Of a stretch of DNA of 19,364 bases, positions 7,614 to 15,014 are shown piece after piece (positions within the stretch are counted from its first letter, which is position 1; each line of letters starts with the position of its first letter). The notes beneath the pieces are model-generated. The model did not search any database. It saw nothing but the letters and a program-made list of their open reading frames with translations, and was not told the DNA's origin. The translations under genes were made by a program, and so were the position numbers. This stretch comes from Spirochaetaceae bacterium (GTDB taxonomy: Bacteria > Spirochaetota > Spirochaetia > SZUA-6 > Fen-1364): the NCBI GenBank assembly GCA_003154555.1, contig PMDT01000087.1, positions 10,643 to 30,006 on the forward strand. Reading direction: 5' to 3'.

Positions 7614-8659
7614 TACCCTGGCTGGGCGACCTGCTCCAGCCCTTCTTCGGCCCCTTCCGCCTGCTGGGCTCGCGCGTGCTCCTCATCGGGTTCGGGGTCA
7701 CGGCGGCAGCCCTCCTCACCTGGCTCCTGCTGCCTCGGCTCTGGAAGCTGCTTCCGCGTGACCACGGCCGGGCCGACGCCGTGGCGGGACAGGCGAGCAT
7801 CGGGAAGCCGGTCGGCGCGGGCCTCATCTTCACGCTCATCTATGCGATTGTCTGCCTGCTCATCGTGCCATTTTCCGCGCGCAGCCTGGAGCTGCTGGGC
7901 TGCGCTCTGCTTGCCATGGCCGAAGGCTTTCTCGACGATCGCAGCCGCACCGGCTGGTCAGAGTATCGCCTGGGCGCCGTCGATTTCGCGGTCTCCCTCC
8001 TCGGCGCCGCTGCGATCTGCCAGCTTCACCCCGTGACGATGTGGCTTCCATTTCTGAAGACCGCGTTTCCGGTGCCTGTCTGGATCTTCATGCCGATCGC
8101 CTGCGTCCTGATCTGGCTCTCCATCAATGCCACTAATTGCACGGATGGCGTGGACGGTCTTTCGGGCAGCCTCGCATCCATTGCGCTTTTCTATCTCGGC
8201 CTCATTCTTTACGGCGTGGTGGGTCATCCGGACATCGCCCGCTACCTCCAGGTCCCGCACTATCCCGAGGCGGTTTCCTACGCCATGCTCTGCTTCCCCA
8301 TGGTCGGCTGCCTGGCGGGCTATCTCTGGCACAACGCGCAACCCAGCGCTGTGCTGATGGGCGACGCGGGCTCCCGTCCCATCGGCTTCCTCCTGGGCGC
8401 GCTCGTGATGGGCACGGGCAACCCGGTGCTCATTATCGTCATCGCCGGCGTCGTATTCGCCAACGGCGCGACGGGTCTCGTGAAGATGGCACTCCTGCGC
8501 TTTTTCAGGATCGGCATCTTCACGCACGTGCGCTATCCGCTCCACGATCACGCCCGGCAGCGCCTGGGCTGGTCGAACACGCAGGTGCTCCTGCGTTTCG
8601 CGCTCCTGCAGGCACTCGGCACACCGGTGCTTCTCCTGCTCATCTTGAAGCTTCGCTGA
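7610..8659 (+). CDS. mraY: Phospho-N-acetylmuramoyl-pentapeptide transferase (MraY-like)
   Basis: Polytopic membrane enzyme of 349 residues that transfers phospho-MurNAc-pentapeptide from UDP to undecaprenyl phosphate, making lipid I. The family motifs appear in order: FLDDRS at 107-112 (Asp pair), INATNCTDGVDGLSGSL at 172-188 (Mg and nucleotide site), MGDAGSRPIGFLLGAL at 250-265 (catalytic Asp252), and YPLHDHARQRLGWSNTQVLLRF at 309-330 (in two overlapping blocks). The last motif separates MraY from WecA-type transferases; the usual His-His-His is His-Asp-His here. The GTG start lacks a clear ribosome-binding site, and translation may depend on the overlapping short frame upstream. No other dcw-cluster gene follows, so mraY is outside the usual cluster. 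Confidence 0.9.
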   Translation: MIPWLGDLLQPFFGPFRLLGSRVLLIGFGVTAAALLTWLLLPRLWKLLPRDHGRADAVAGQASIGKPVGAGLIFTLIYAIVCLLIVPFSARSLELLGCALLAMAEGFLDDRSRTGWSEYRLGAVDFAVSLLGAAAICQLHPVTMWLPFLKTAFPVPVWIFMPIACVLIWLSINATNCTDGVDGLSGSLASIALFYLGLILYGVVGHPDIARYLQVPHYPEAVSYAMLCFPMVGCLAGYLWHNAQPSAVLMGDAGSRPIGFLLGALVMGTGNPVLIIVIAGVVFANGATGLVKMALLRFFRIGIFTHVRYPLHDHARQRLGWSNTQVLLRFALLQALGTPVLLLLILKLR

Positions 8660-8674
8660 TTCCGGCCGCGGTAT

Positions 8675-8703
8675 TCCGTGGCATTTGTAGTCCGTGGCAT
8701 TTG
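8675..8703 (+). repeat. Tandem 13-bp direct repeat upstream of the radical SAM operon
   Basis: TCCGTGGCATTTG occurs at 8675-8687 and again at 8691-8703, with a 16-bp period. It sits 16-44 bp upstream of a TTGACT -35-like hexamer, between the mraY stop and the next start. A direct-repeat activator site is possible, but a chance slippage duplication cannot be excluded. Confidence 0.5.
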
Positions 8704-8718
8704 CCGGCCCCAAACGGA

Positions 8719-8746
8719 TTGACTTTTCCCCCCCATGGTATACAAA
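8719..8746 (+). promoter_or_regulatory. Possible promoter of the four-gene radical SAM operon
   Basis: TTGACT (8719-8724) is followed after 16 bp by TACAAA (8741-8746), or after 14 bp by TATACA (8739-8744). A run of C fills the spacer. Either -10 would put the transcription start within a few bases of the ATG at 8754, giving a very short or absent leader. The alternative is read-through from mraY. Confidence 0.35.
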
Positions 8747-8753
8747 GGTACCA

Positions 8754-9389
8754 ATGCCCGTGCAAAGACCTTTCCTGTTATACCTCCGCTCGAGGCTTAA
8801 CCTCGGCGTGTCGATCGCGGCGGGATGCCTGGTCGTAGGGTCGCTCCTATTCCTGCGACCGCACGCCTTCGTTCCGATCGTCGTGATCATTGCTGCATAT
8901 GCCGGCGCCACATTCGCCCTCTTCTTCTCCCGCAGGGGTGCGGAAGAAGTCGTCGCTGAAAGTGACGAAAACAGGCAGGCGCAGACGCGAAGAAAAATTG
9001 ATTCGCTCGCACGGGTCAGGGAGCGCATCTCGGTCCTCCGACTGGGCAATGAACGCGTGGCCAAGGCGGTGGAATACTTCCTCCTCGAATCGGGAACGTA
9101 CCTGGAAAAATGCCGCGAGCTTTCAAGCTATTCGCCGCTGGCAAACGAGCGCATCGAACGTGCCATGGAGATCTGCCAGGTGTTCCTCGGCGAGCTGGAT
9201 GAAAGCTCCACGGGGCACCGGTTCGGCGTCGCCGAAGCGGATGCCGCGACGGGAGACAAGGCGGAAGACGCCGCGCGGGACATCATGGAGTGCGCGGAAG
9301 TCATCAAGCAGCGCGTCACGGATGACCTTCTCGGCATCAGCGGGAAGGAAAAGCTTTCCATCATGAAAGAGCTGGAAGAGAAGAAATGA
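8754..9389 (+). CDS. Two-TM coiled-coil protein, possibly XpaC-like
   Basis: A 211-residue protein with two hydrophobic segments (about 17-34 and 38-58) close to the N-terminus. A charged, mostly helical cytoplasmic domain follows, rich in Glu, Arg and Ala, including RKIDSLARVRERISVLRLG and ERIERAMEICQVFLGELDES. The layout resembles the XpaC / 5-bromo-4-chloroindolyl phosphate hydrolysis family (two TMs plus helical bundle), but I cannot confirm membership. The ATG at 8754 is chosen over one 20 codons earlier because AAGGT lies just upstream and the hydrophobic region follows. Its stop overlaps the next ATG by four bases, so it is coupled to the DUF2207-like gene. Confidence 0.8.
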   Translation: MPVQRPFLLYLRSRLNLGVSIAAGCLVVGSLLFLRPHAFVPIVVIIAAYAGATFALFFSRRGAEEVVAESDENRQAQTRRKIDSLARVRERISVLRLGNERVAKAVEYFLLESGTYLEKCRELSSYSPLANERIERAMEICQVFLGELDESSTGHRFGVAEADAATGDKAEDAARDIMECAEVIKQRVTDDLLGISGKEKLSIMKELEEKK

Positions 9390-11059
9390 AAAAGGCAATC
9401 CTCGTTGTCCTGGTCGCGCTCTGCGCGTCCGCCATGAGCGCCTTCGGTCTCACGGCGACTTTGAACTCGGTGGAGATGGACGTCGTGATCCGCACCGATG
9501 GAAAGGCCGCATTCTATGAGAGCATCGACTGGCAGGCATCCGGCGGGCAGATGCACGGCTTCTATTTCCAGGGCGCGGCATCCGCGCCCGTGTTCAATAT
9601 GGACCAGTGCTACGCGGACCTCGAAGGCAATGTCCGGGTCGGCCTGAGCATCCGGGACCTCGGCGGGGGGAAGTACGACGTGATCCTCGCCAAAGGCAAG
9701 GGCTTCACGGGCCATGCGCTGTACTTCCTCAACTATGGCGAAGACCTGGGCGGCCCCGGTTACATCGGATGGACGAAGTCGGACCAGTTCGGCGAGCTCT
9801 TCTACATGGACTGGGCGCCCGAAGTGTGGGAATACCCGATGGACCATCGCACGGTCCGCATCATTCTTCCGATAGTGGTCGACGGGGAGAAGGCGGGACA
9901 GGACGTGCTCGACAAGGTGGGATTCCGCACCGAGCCTTCCGTGAACGCGGAGAACAGCATCGACTCTTTCGGCTCCAAGGCGTCGGACGGCAAGTACTAC
10001 CTCACCATCAGGTTCAACCAGGACAAGCTCGACGCCTACAAGACGCAGAAGCTGCAGTTCTACATCAGTCGCGCCTCAATGCCGTCCATGACGGGCCTGA
10101 CCGAAATCGGCGCCACGAGCGCCGGCACGACATCTGGCACGAGCACCCAGGGCACCACGAACGGGACGACGTCGGGCAACCAGGCGACGCAGCCCGAAGA
10201 GCAGCCTGCGCCCGCCCCGCGTGCGCAGGCGGGTCCCCTCGCCATGTCGATCTCTTTCGCCGTGCTCCTCGCCATCGTGATCCTGCTCTACATCCTGAAG
10301 TCCCGTGGCTACGGCAAGACGATGGAAAAGGTGGAAGGGATCAAGTGGGCGGGTGACAACTGGATTCCCCCCAAGCTCATCGCCGGCACCTACCACGTGA
10401 AGGGCAAGATCGTGGAGGACCTGCACCCGGTGGAGGTTGCACTTTTCCTGGAGATGCCGCTGCAGCGTGTCGTCGCGATCATGCTGGAAGGCCTGAAGAA
10501 GCAGGGCATCATCGACGTCGTGGCAGAGGACCCGCTGCAGATAAAGATCCTGACAGCGCGCAAGGCGCAGGACGACTATGAGGAACTTTTCCTCCAGTCC
10601 TTCGACACCAAGGGTCTCGTGCTCTCCGGGCTGCTCGCGGACTTCTTTGAAAAGGTCCTTGCAAAGCTTCAGGAGAAGATCTGGGATTGCGATATCGACG
10701 CAACAAAGGACTTCTATAGAAAGAAACTGGAGCACAAGGAAGATACCGCGGCCGACAGGACAGCCCCGTACTACTATTACTGGTCGTCTTACCGCTGGGT
10801 GTACTGGAACGCTGCCGTCTATTCGCACGTGCACCTGCCCCACGACTTTTCCGCGGGCTACCAGGGCTTCATGGCATCCTCGTCGTGCTTCAAGGGATGC
10901 TTTGCCCCTGCCCAGGTCAGCACGGGCGGGGTCAATGCCTGCTACGCGGCCTGCCACAACGCCTGCCATTCGGCGTGCCACCAGGCCTGCCATTCGGCGT
11001 GTCACTCCGCGTGCCATTCCGCCTGTCACTCTGCCTGCGTGTCCGGGGGAGCCCATTGA
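9386..11059 (+). CDS. DUF2207-like membrane protein with C-terminal Ala-Cys-His-Ser repeat
   Basis: A 557-residue protein. Signal peptide at 1-20 (MKKAILVVLVALCASAMSAF). A beta-rich extracytoplasmic domain spans about 23-230, including VVIRTDGKAAFYESIDW and FYFQGAA as in DUF2207 proteins. Then come a Thr/Ser/Gly linker (240-265), a Pro-rich stretch and one TM at 285-304. A cytoplasmic domain at about 320-450 contains LHPVEVALFLEMPLQRVVAI. An aromatic segment (PYYYYWSSYRWVYW) leads to a tail where Cys519, 523, 527, 531, 535, 539, 543, 547 and 551 recur exactly every four residues, mostly as A-C-H-S, ending CVSGGAH. Predicted topology puts the tail in the cytoplasm. The next gene, a radical SAM enzyme, starts inside this stop codon, so the tail is a strong candidate substrate. 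Metal binding by the unmodified repeat is the alternative. Confidence 0.85.
   Translation: MKKAILVVLVALCASAMSAFGLTATLNSVEMDVVIRTDGKAAFYESIDWQASGGQMHGFYFQGAASAPVFNMDQCYADLEGNVRVGLSIRDLGGGKYDVILAKGKGFTGHALYFLNYGEDLGGPGYIGWTKSDQFGELFYMDWAPEVWEYPMDHRTVRIILPIVVDGEKAGQDVLDKVGFRTEPSVNAENSIDSFGSKASDGKYYLTIRFNQDKLDAYKTQKLQFYISRASMPSMTGLTEIGATSAGTTSGTSTQGTTNGTTSGNQATQPEEQPAPAPRAQAGPLAMSISFAVLLAIVILLYILKSRGYGKTMEKVEGIKWAGDNWIPPKLIAGTYHVKGKIVEDLHPVEVALFLEMPLQRVVAIMLEGLKKQGIIDVVAEDPLQIKILTARKAQDDYEELFLQSFDTKGLVLSGLLADFFEKVLAKLQEKIWDCDIDATKDFYRKKLEHKEDTAADRTAPYYYYWSSYRWVYWNAAVYSHVHLPHDFSAGYQGFMASSSCFKGCFAPAQVSTGGVNACYAACHNACHSACHQACHSACHSACHSACHSACVSGGAH
10940..11038 (+). repeat. 12-bp coding repeat encoding the A-C-H-S tail
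   Basis: Eight 12-bp units plus a final Cys codon specify C-x-x-A repeats: YA, HN, HS, HQ, then four HS units. Codons vary between units (cat/cac, tgc/tgt, tcg/tcc/tct), so the peptide repeat is older than a recent slippage event and appears to be kept by selection at protein level. Confidence 0.9.
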
Positions 11060-12414
11060 CGCTGGATTGGGTTGACGATTTTTTCCGCGAAACCGGTCCG
11101 CACATCTTCGCGCGGGAAGAGGACGGCGTGATCATCCTGCCGCCCAACCAGGTGTACAAGGCCAACGCTACCGGCATCGCCATCGTGCGGCACATGCTCG
11201 CAGGCGGAAGCGTGGCCGGCATCCCCGGCATTGAGGCAGCCGAGCGCGCGCAGCAGGTGGCGGCATTCGTTTCGGACCTGCGCGCCCTTTCCCTCGGCGA
11301 GCCTGCCGCCGACGGGCGCGCGCCCTATGACACCGTGCCCTACACCTTCCAGTACACGACTCTTCCCATACTCGGGGAGATCGCCGTCACGTACAGGTGC
11401 AACAACGCCTGCGCCTTCTGTTATGCGGGATGCGGCGCGCATCTCCAGGGATGCGGCACGCACCTCGCAGGAAGCGGCAGCCCCACGCCGCGTGACCTCA
11501 CCGCTGGCAGGGAGATGAGCCTCGCCGAGATCAAGCGGATAATCCGCATCTTCAAGGATGAGGCAAAGATCCCGTTCTTCTCCTTCACGGGCGGCGAGCC
11601 GCTGCTCCGCCGCGACCTGGAAGACATGATCCGGTTTGCCGAGAAGTCCGGTCTGCGCGTCAATCTCATCACAAATGGCACCCTTGCCGACACGCGCCGG
11701 GCGCACAGCCTCTACAAGGCAGGCCTTCGCACGGCGCAGGTAAGCATCGAAGGGATTTCCGCTCCGACTCATGACGCTCTCACGGCGCGTTCCGGTTCTT
11801 TTGATTCCACCCTGGCAGGGATCCGCTGCCTCCAGGCAGCGGGCATCTCGGTCCAGACGAACACCACCGTCACCGCGGCCAACGCCCCGGATGCGCCGCT
11901 CATGCCCGCTTTCTTGAAAAGCCTTGGCGTCTCCCGTTTCGCGATGAACCTGTATCTCCCGGCTGACACAAACCCGCGCGCGGACGAGCTTTTCGTTCCC
12001 TACTCCCGCGCCGGTGCCATTATTGACAGCGTCCGTAGTGCCGCGCGTGCGGTGGACCTCATCTTCTACTGGTATTCTCCCATCCCCCACTGTCACTACA
12101 ACACGATCGCGCGCGGCCTGGGCAACAAGTCCTGCGCCGCAATGGACGGGCTGTTGTCGGTATCTCCGACAGGCGACGTCCTGCCTTGTTCGTCGTACCC
12201 CGAGCCTATGGGCAATCTCCTGGCAGAGAGCTTTCGCGATGTCTGGTTTTCCCCGCGCGCGCGGCATTTCAAGAACAAGGAATACGCGCCGGAAGAGTGC
12301 GCGGGGTGCGCAAGCTTCACGGCCTGCCAGTCCGCCTGCCCGTTGTATTGGAAATACGCGGGTACCGCGGAGATCGGCAATCCGAATCGTGCCCCCGTGC
12401 GCGCCGCGCGCTGA
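11056..12414 (+). CDS. Radical SAM/SPASM peptide-modifying enzyme
   Basis: A 452-residue cytoplasmic enzyme. Residues 1-85 look like a PqqD-type peptide-recognition domain (EEDGVIILPPNQVYKANATG). Residues 108-122 hold the 4Fe-4S/SAM motif CNNACAFC (Cys115, 119, 122). FSFTGGEPLLRRD (176-188) is the SAM-binding GGE motif and NLITNG (203-208) follows. The C-terminal SPASM region has Cys360, 378, 415, 418, 424 and 428 for auxiliary clusters. Such enzymes act on ribosomally made peptides, forming thioether or carbon-carbon links. The start is TTG 11056, sharing TTGA with the stop upstream and preceded by GGGGGAG. Upstream in-frame codons only shadow the Cys repeat. An unusual duplicated heptad, GCGAHLQ/GCGTHLA, adds Cys126 and Cys133 just after the SAM motif. 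Substrate inference: the Cys/His tail encoded immediately upstream. Confidence 0.93.
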   Translation: MTLDWVDDFFRETGPHIFAREEDGVIILPPNQVYKANATGIAIVRHMLAGGSVAGIPGIEAAERAQQVAAFVSDLRALSLGEPAADGRAPYDTVPYTFQYTTLPILGEIAVTYRCNNACAFCYAGCGAHLQGCGTHLAGSGSPTPRDLTAGREMSLAEIKRIIRIFKDEAKIPFFSFTGGEPLLRRDLEDMIRFAEKSGLRVNLITNGTLADTRRAHSLYKAGLRTAQVSIEGISAPTHDALTARSGSFDSTLAGIRCLQAAGISVQTNTTVTAANAPDAPLMPAFLKSLGVSRFAMNLYLPADTNPRADELFVPYSRAGAIIDSVRSAARAVDLIFYWYSPIPHCHYNTIARGLGNKSCAAMDGLLSVSPTGDVLPCSSYPEPMGNLLAESFRDVWFSPRARHFKNKEYAPEECAGCASFTACQSACPLYWKYAGTAEIGNPNRAPVRAAR

Positions 12415-12432
12415 CCGAAGGAGTGTGAGAGC

Positions 12433-13338
12433 ATGGAAATGAAATATGTGATGATTCCCCGGATGGCCTTTCCCGTGCGCCTCGTCGTGCTCGCCGTCTG
12501 CGGGGCGGTCGGCCTGGGCCTGCAGGTGCTCATCCCCGGCGGATACGGCGTTCTCCCCGGCCTCGTCGTCATGGTCCCCGGCATCCTCGTGTCCTGGGCG
12601 CGCAACTTCCGCAACAAGCCCATGGACGTCGGGCAGGAGGACTGGCAGCCGGCCTCGGTGCGGGAGTTCGATCGCATCAAGGGCAACATCCAGATGACGC
12701 GCCAGAAGCGCTACGCGGTGATCTATCGCGCGGGCTTCGGCTGGTTCATCGGCATCGCACTCGCCGTGCTCGCCTTCATCTTCAGCAGGGCCGACAATCG
12801 CGTGGTCGCCGTGCTCTGCGCCGACGCCCTGGTGCTGCTCCTCCCCTTCCTGTTCAGCGGCAACGTATCCCTCTGGACACCGCAGGAGCTTGCTTTCCGC
12901 ATGCGCGTCTTCGACCCCATCCTCTCCACCGAGCAGGCAGAAGGCGGAGACATCATCATCACCCCGTACCTGAAGCTGGACAAGGATGCGGAAGGTCACC
13001 AGATCCCCGAAGATATCCGGCTCATGGTGGAGCCGCGGCGCAAGCCCGTGGACTTCCTTGGCGTGCAGCTCCAGGTCGCCGTCAACAATGGCCCCAACGG
13101 CAAAGTCCCTTACATGTACTCGGTCTTCCTTTGCAAGGGCAAAGGCGCCACCTACGAGTCACTCGCGGCGAACAAGTTCCCCGGTTATGTCCACGAGCCC
13201 GGCGGCGACAAGGACTACGGATATGTCGTCGTGCGCCAACCCACATCGGGCACGGGCTATCACACGACAGACGCGGACGTGCACAAGCTCTACGACATGG
13301 TGAAGGAAATGCTCCTCGCCATGATGAAAAAAGCGTAG
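12433..13338 (+). CDS. Four-TM membrane protein of the radical SAM operon
   Basis: A 301-residue protein I do not recognise. Hydrophobic segments at about 13-33, 38-55, 100-118 and 124-142 form two hairpins. A soluble C-terminal domain of about 155 residues follows, probably cytoplasmic, with LRMVEPRRKPVDFLGVQLQV-like strands (LMVEPRRKPVDFLGVQLQV) and KLYDMVKEMLLAMMKKA at the end. The ATG has GAAGGAG nine bases upstream and lies 18 bp after the radical SAM stop, making it the last gene of the operon. Its position suggests it forms a membrane complex with the tail-bearing protein, or acts in its assembly or signalling. No catalytic motif is seen. Confidence 0.85.
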   Translation: MEMKYVMIPRMAFPVRLVVLAVCGAVGLGLQVLIPGGYGVLPGLVVMVPGILVSWARNFRNKPMDVGQEDWQPASVREFDRIKGNIQMTRQKRYAVIYRAGFGWFIGIALAVLAFIFSRADNRVVAVLCADALVLLLPFLFSGNVSLWTPQELAFRMRVFDPILSTEQAEGGDIIITPYLKLDKDAEGHQIPEDIRLMVEPRRKPVDFLGVQLQVAVNNGPNGKVPYMYSVFLCKGKGATYESLAANKFPGYVHEPGGDKDYGYVVVRQPTSGTGYHTTDADVHKLYDMVKEMLLAMMKKA

Positions 13339-13459
13339 CGTTCGACCTTCCATTCCCCCTTCCTCCACCCTCTTTACCCGCACTTGGGGGTCCCGACGTC
13401 CATGTGCGCCACCGCACGGATGACGCCGAATTCCCTGACTAAACTACCTATGTATTGGT

Positions 13460-13478
13460 GAGCGGAAGACGCTCTTTC
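13460..13478 (+). terminator. Weak hairpin with short T-run
   Basis: GAGCG (13460-13464), a five-base loop and CGCTC (13470-13474) are followed by TTTC. It could end the radical SAM operon transcript, but the stem is short and it lies only about 35 bp before the next gene. Confidence 0.25.
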
Positions 13479-13508
13479 TGAGTCATGAGAAAGGATGGAC
13501 ATGCGCAT

Positions 13509-14918
13509 ATGAAAAACATCAGAAGTACGCACATAATTCTGCTTTTTGTCGTCATTCTGGGGCTTTCCTTCATCGTGGGATGCGTCCAGCCGACTGTGAG
13601 TGACGTGACCGCGCCGACTGTGGCCTCAGCGGTTCCCATCGATGGCACCACGGGAGTCGCCCTCAATGGCACCATCAATGTCACCTTCGACAAATCGATG
13701 AGCCCGTCGACGATAAGCGTCTCGAACTTCACGCTCATGGCCGGCGCATCCCCGGTGGATGGAATTGTCACCTACGATGACGCGAGTCTCACTGCGACAT
13801 TCACTCCGATCGCCAACCTGGCAGTTGGCACCGCCTATACGGCAACCATCACGACCGGTATGAAGGACTCCAGTGGCAATGCCCTGGCAGCGAACATGTC
13901 ATGGAGCTTCACGACAGGAGCAGCGGTGGACAATACCCCACCAACCGTGATCTCAATGGTCCCCGCGAATGGCTCTTCCGGCATCGCGGTCACCGACTCT
14001 ATCACTGCGAACTTCAGCGAGGGCATGAATATAGCGACGATCAACACGACGAACTTTACGGTGAAGGCAGGCTCGACCTCGGTGGCGGGATCGGTTGTCT
14101 ATGATGTGCCGAACCATGCCGCTGTCTTCGCGCCGACTGCCAACCTGGCAGCCAGTACGGTCTATACGGCGACAGTCAAGACAGGTGTGAAAGACCTGGC
14201 TGGCAACGCGCTCGTATCGAATGCGGTGTGGACCTTCACCACGGCAGCCACGGGCGCGGGTCCGGCGCCGGTGAATCTTCGCACGGCCGGCAATTTCGTC
14301 ATCCTGGCAAAGACGGCGATCACAAACGTCCCGACCTCCGCGATCACGGGAGATGTCGGGCTGAGCCCGGCCGCTGAATCGTACATCACCGGATTCTCAC
14401 AGACAAAGCACACCGGGTATTCCACTTCACCCCAGGTGACGGGATTCATCTACGCGGCGGACATGACGCCTCCCACGCCTGCAAAAATGACGACCGCGAT
14501 CTCCGACATGCAGACAGCCTACACCGACGCGGCGGGACGGCCTCTGCCCGATTTCACCAACCTGTACGCAGGAAACCTCGGAGGACGTACCCTCGCCCCT
14601 GGCCTCTACAAGTGGGGCAGCTCTGTCACGATACCGACGAATGTCACGGTCTCCGGCGGCGCAAATGACGTCTGGATCTTCCAGATATCGGGAGATCTCA
14701 CGGTCAGCAGCGCAACAAGCGTTCTCCTGATAGGCGCGCAGGCGAAGAACATTTTCTGGCAGGTCGCGGGTCAGGTGATCCTGGGCACAACCGCGCACTT
14801 CGAAGGAATCATCTTGAGCCAGACGCAGATCACGCTGCAAACGGGCGCCTCGATGAACGGAAGGGCCCTGGCACAGACACAGGTCGTGCTGAGCCAGAAT
14901 AGTGTGACAAAACCATAG
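13509..14918 (+). CDS. Lipoprotein with two Ig-like domains and ice-binding-like (DUF3494) domain
   Basis: A 469-residue exported lipoprotein. The signal ends in the lipobox IVGC with Cys25 as the lipidated residue. Two Big_5/SbsA Ig-like repeats follow: about 35-137 (APTVASAVPIDGTTGVALNG ... WSFTTG) and 143-246 (PPTVISMVPANGSSGIAV ... WTFTTA). Residues about 255-469 are a DUF3494 domain: SAITGDVGLSP, TGFIYAADMTPP, YTDAAGRPLPD, GNLGGRTLAPGLYKW, VWIFQISGDL, GAQAKNIFWQVAGQVILGT and NGRALAQTQVVLSQN. This beta-solenoid binds ice in characterised members, but many homologues occur in warm habitats as adhesins. The ATG at 13509 is preferred to 13485 because the signal peptide begins there and GAAAGGA lies upstream. 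Confidence 0.9.
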   Translation: MKNIRSTHIILLFVVILGLSFIVGCVQPTVSDVTAPTVASAVPIDGTTGVALNGTINVTFDKSMSPSTISVSNFTLMAGASPVDGIVTYDDASLTATFTPIANLAVGTAYTATITTGMKDSSGNALAANMSWSFTTGAAVDNTPPTVISMVPANGSSGIAVTDSITANFSEGMNIATINTTNFTVKAGSTSVAGSVVYDVPNHAAVFAPTANLAASTVYTATVKTGVKDLAGNALVSNAVWTFTTAATGAGPAPVNLRTAGNFVILAKTAITNVPTSAITGDVGLSPAAESYITGFSQTKHTGYSTSPQVTGFIYAADMTPPTPAKMTTAISDMQTAYTDAAGRPLPDFTNLYAGNLGGRTLAPGLYKWGSSVTIPTNVTVSGGANDVWIFQISGDLTVSSATSVLLIGAQAKNIFWQVAGQVILGTTAHFEGIILSQTQITLQTGASMNGRALAQTQVVLSQNSVTKP

Positions 14919-14954
14919 GGTGAGCGCGGCGGCGCGCGAACAGAAAAAGTAGTG

Positions 14955-14996
14955 CAAGGGCGGGCAGGGCGGCATGGGTCGCCGGGCTCGCCCTTG
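14955..14996 (+). terminator. Long hairpin after the ice-binding lipoprotein gene
   Basis: CAAGGGCG (14955-14962) pairs perfectly with CGCCCTTG (14989-14996), with an inner CGGC/GCCG stem (14970-14973 and 14981-14984). It lies 37 bp after the stop codon. The following TCATTTAT is only a weak T-tract. Immediately downstream is a TATACT -10-like hexamer, so it could instead be a regulatory structure for the next gene. Confidence 0.45.
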
Positions 14997-15001
14997 TCAT
15001 T

Positions 15002-15007
15002 TATACT
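15002..15007 (+). promoter_or_regulatory. -10-like element abutting the next start codon
   Basis: TATACT (five of six to the consensus) lies seven bases before ATG 15015. No ribosome-binding site precedes the ATG and no good -35 is seen. If used, transcription would begin at or next to the start codon, giving a leaderless message. Confidence 0.3.
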
Positions 15008-15014
15008 GACCGCC

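Noticed and set aside
10940..11038. Cys-His repeats as multihaem c-type cytochrome sites
   Set aside because: The spacing is C-x3-C-H with every Cys shared by neighbouring units, not CxxCH. The tail is predicted to be cytoplasmic, where c-haem is not attached.
10885..11055. Extended N-terminus of the radical SAM enzyme
   Set aside because: It would translate the Cys-repeat DNA in a second frame, giving Leu/Arg/Pro-rich nonsense. TTG 11056 with GGGGGAG upstream fits the domain start.
11026..12999. A 657-codon open frame on the minus strand opposite the radical SAM gene
   Set aside because: No recognisable domain and composition typical of antisense frames; the opposite strand has unambiguous radical SAM and SPASM motifs.
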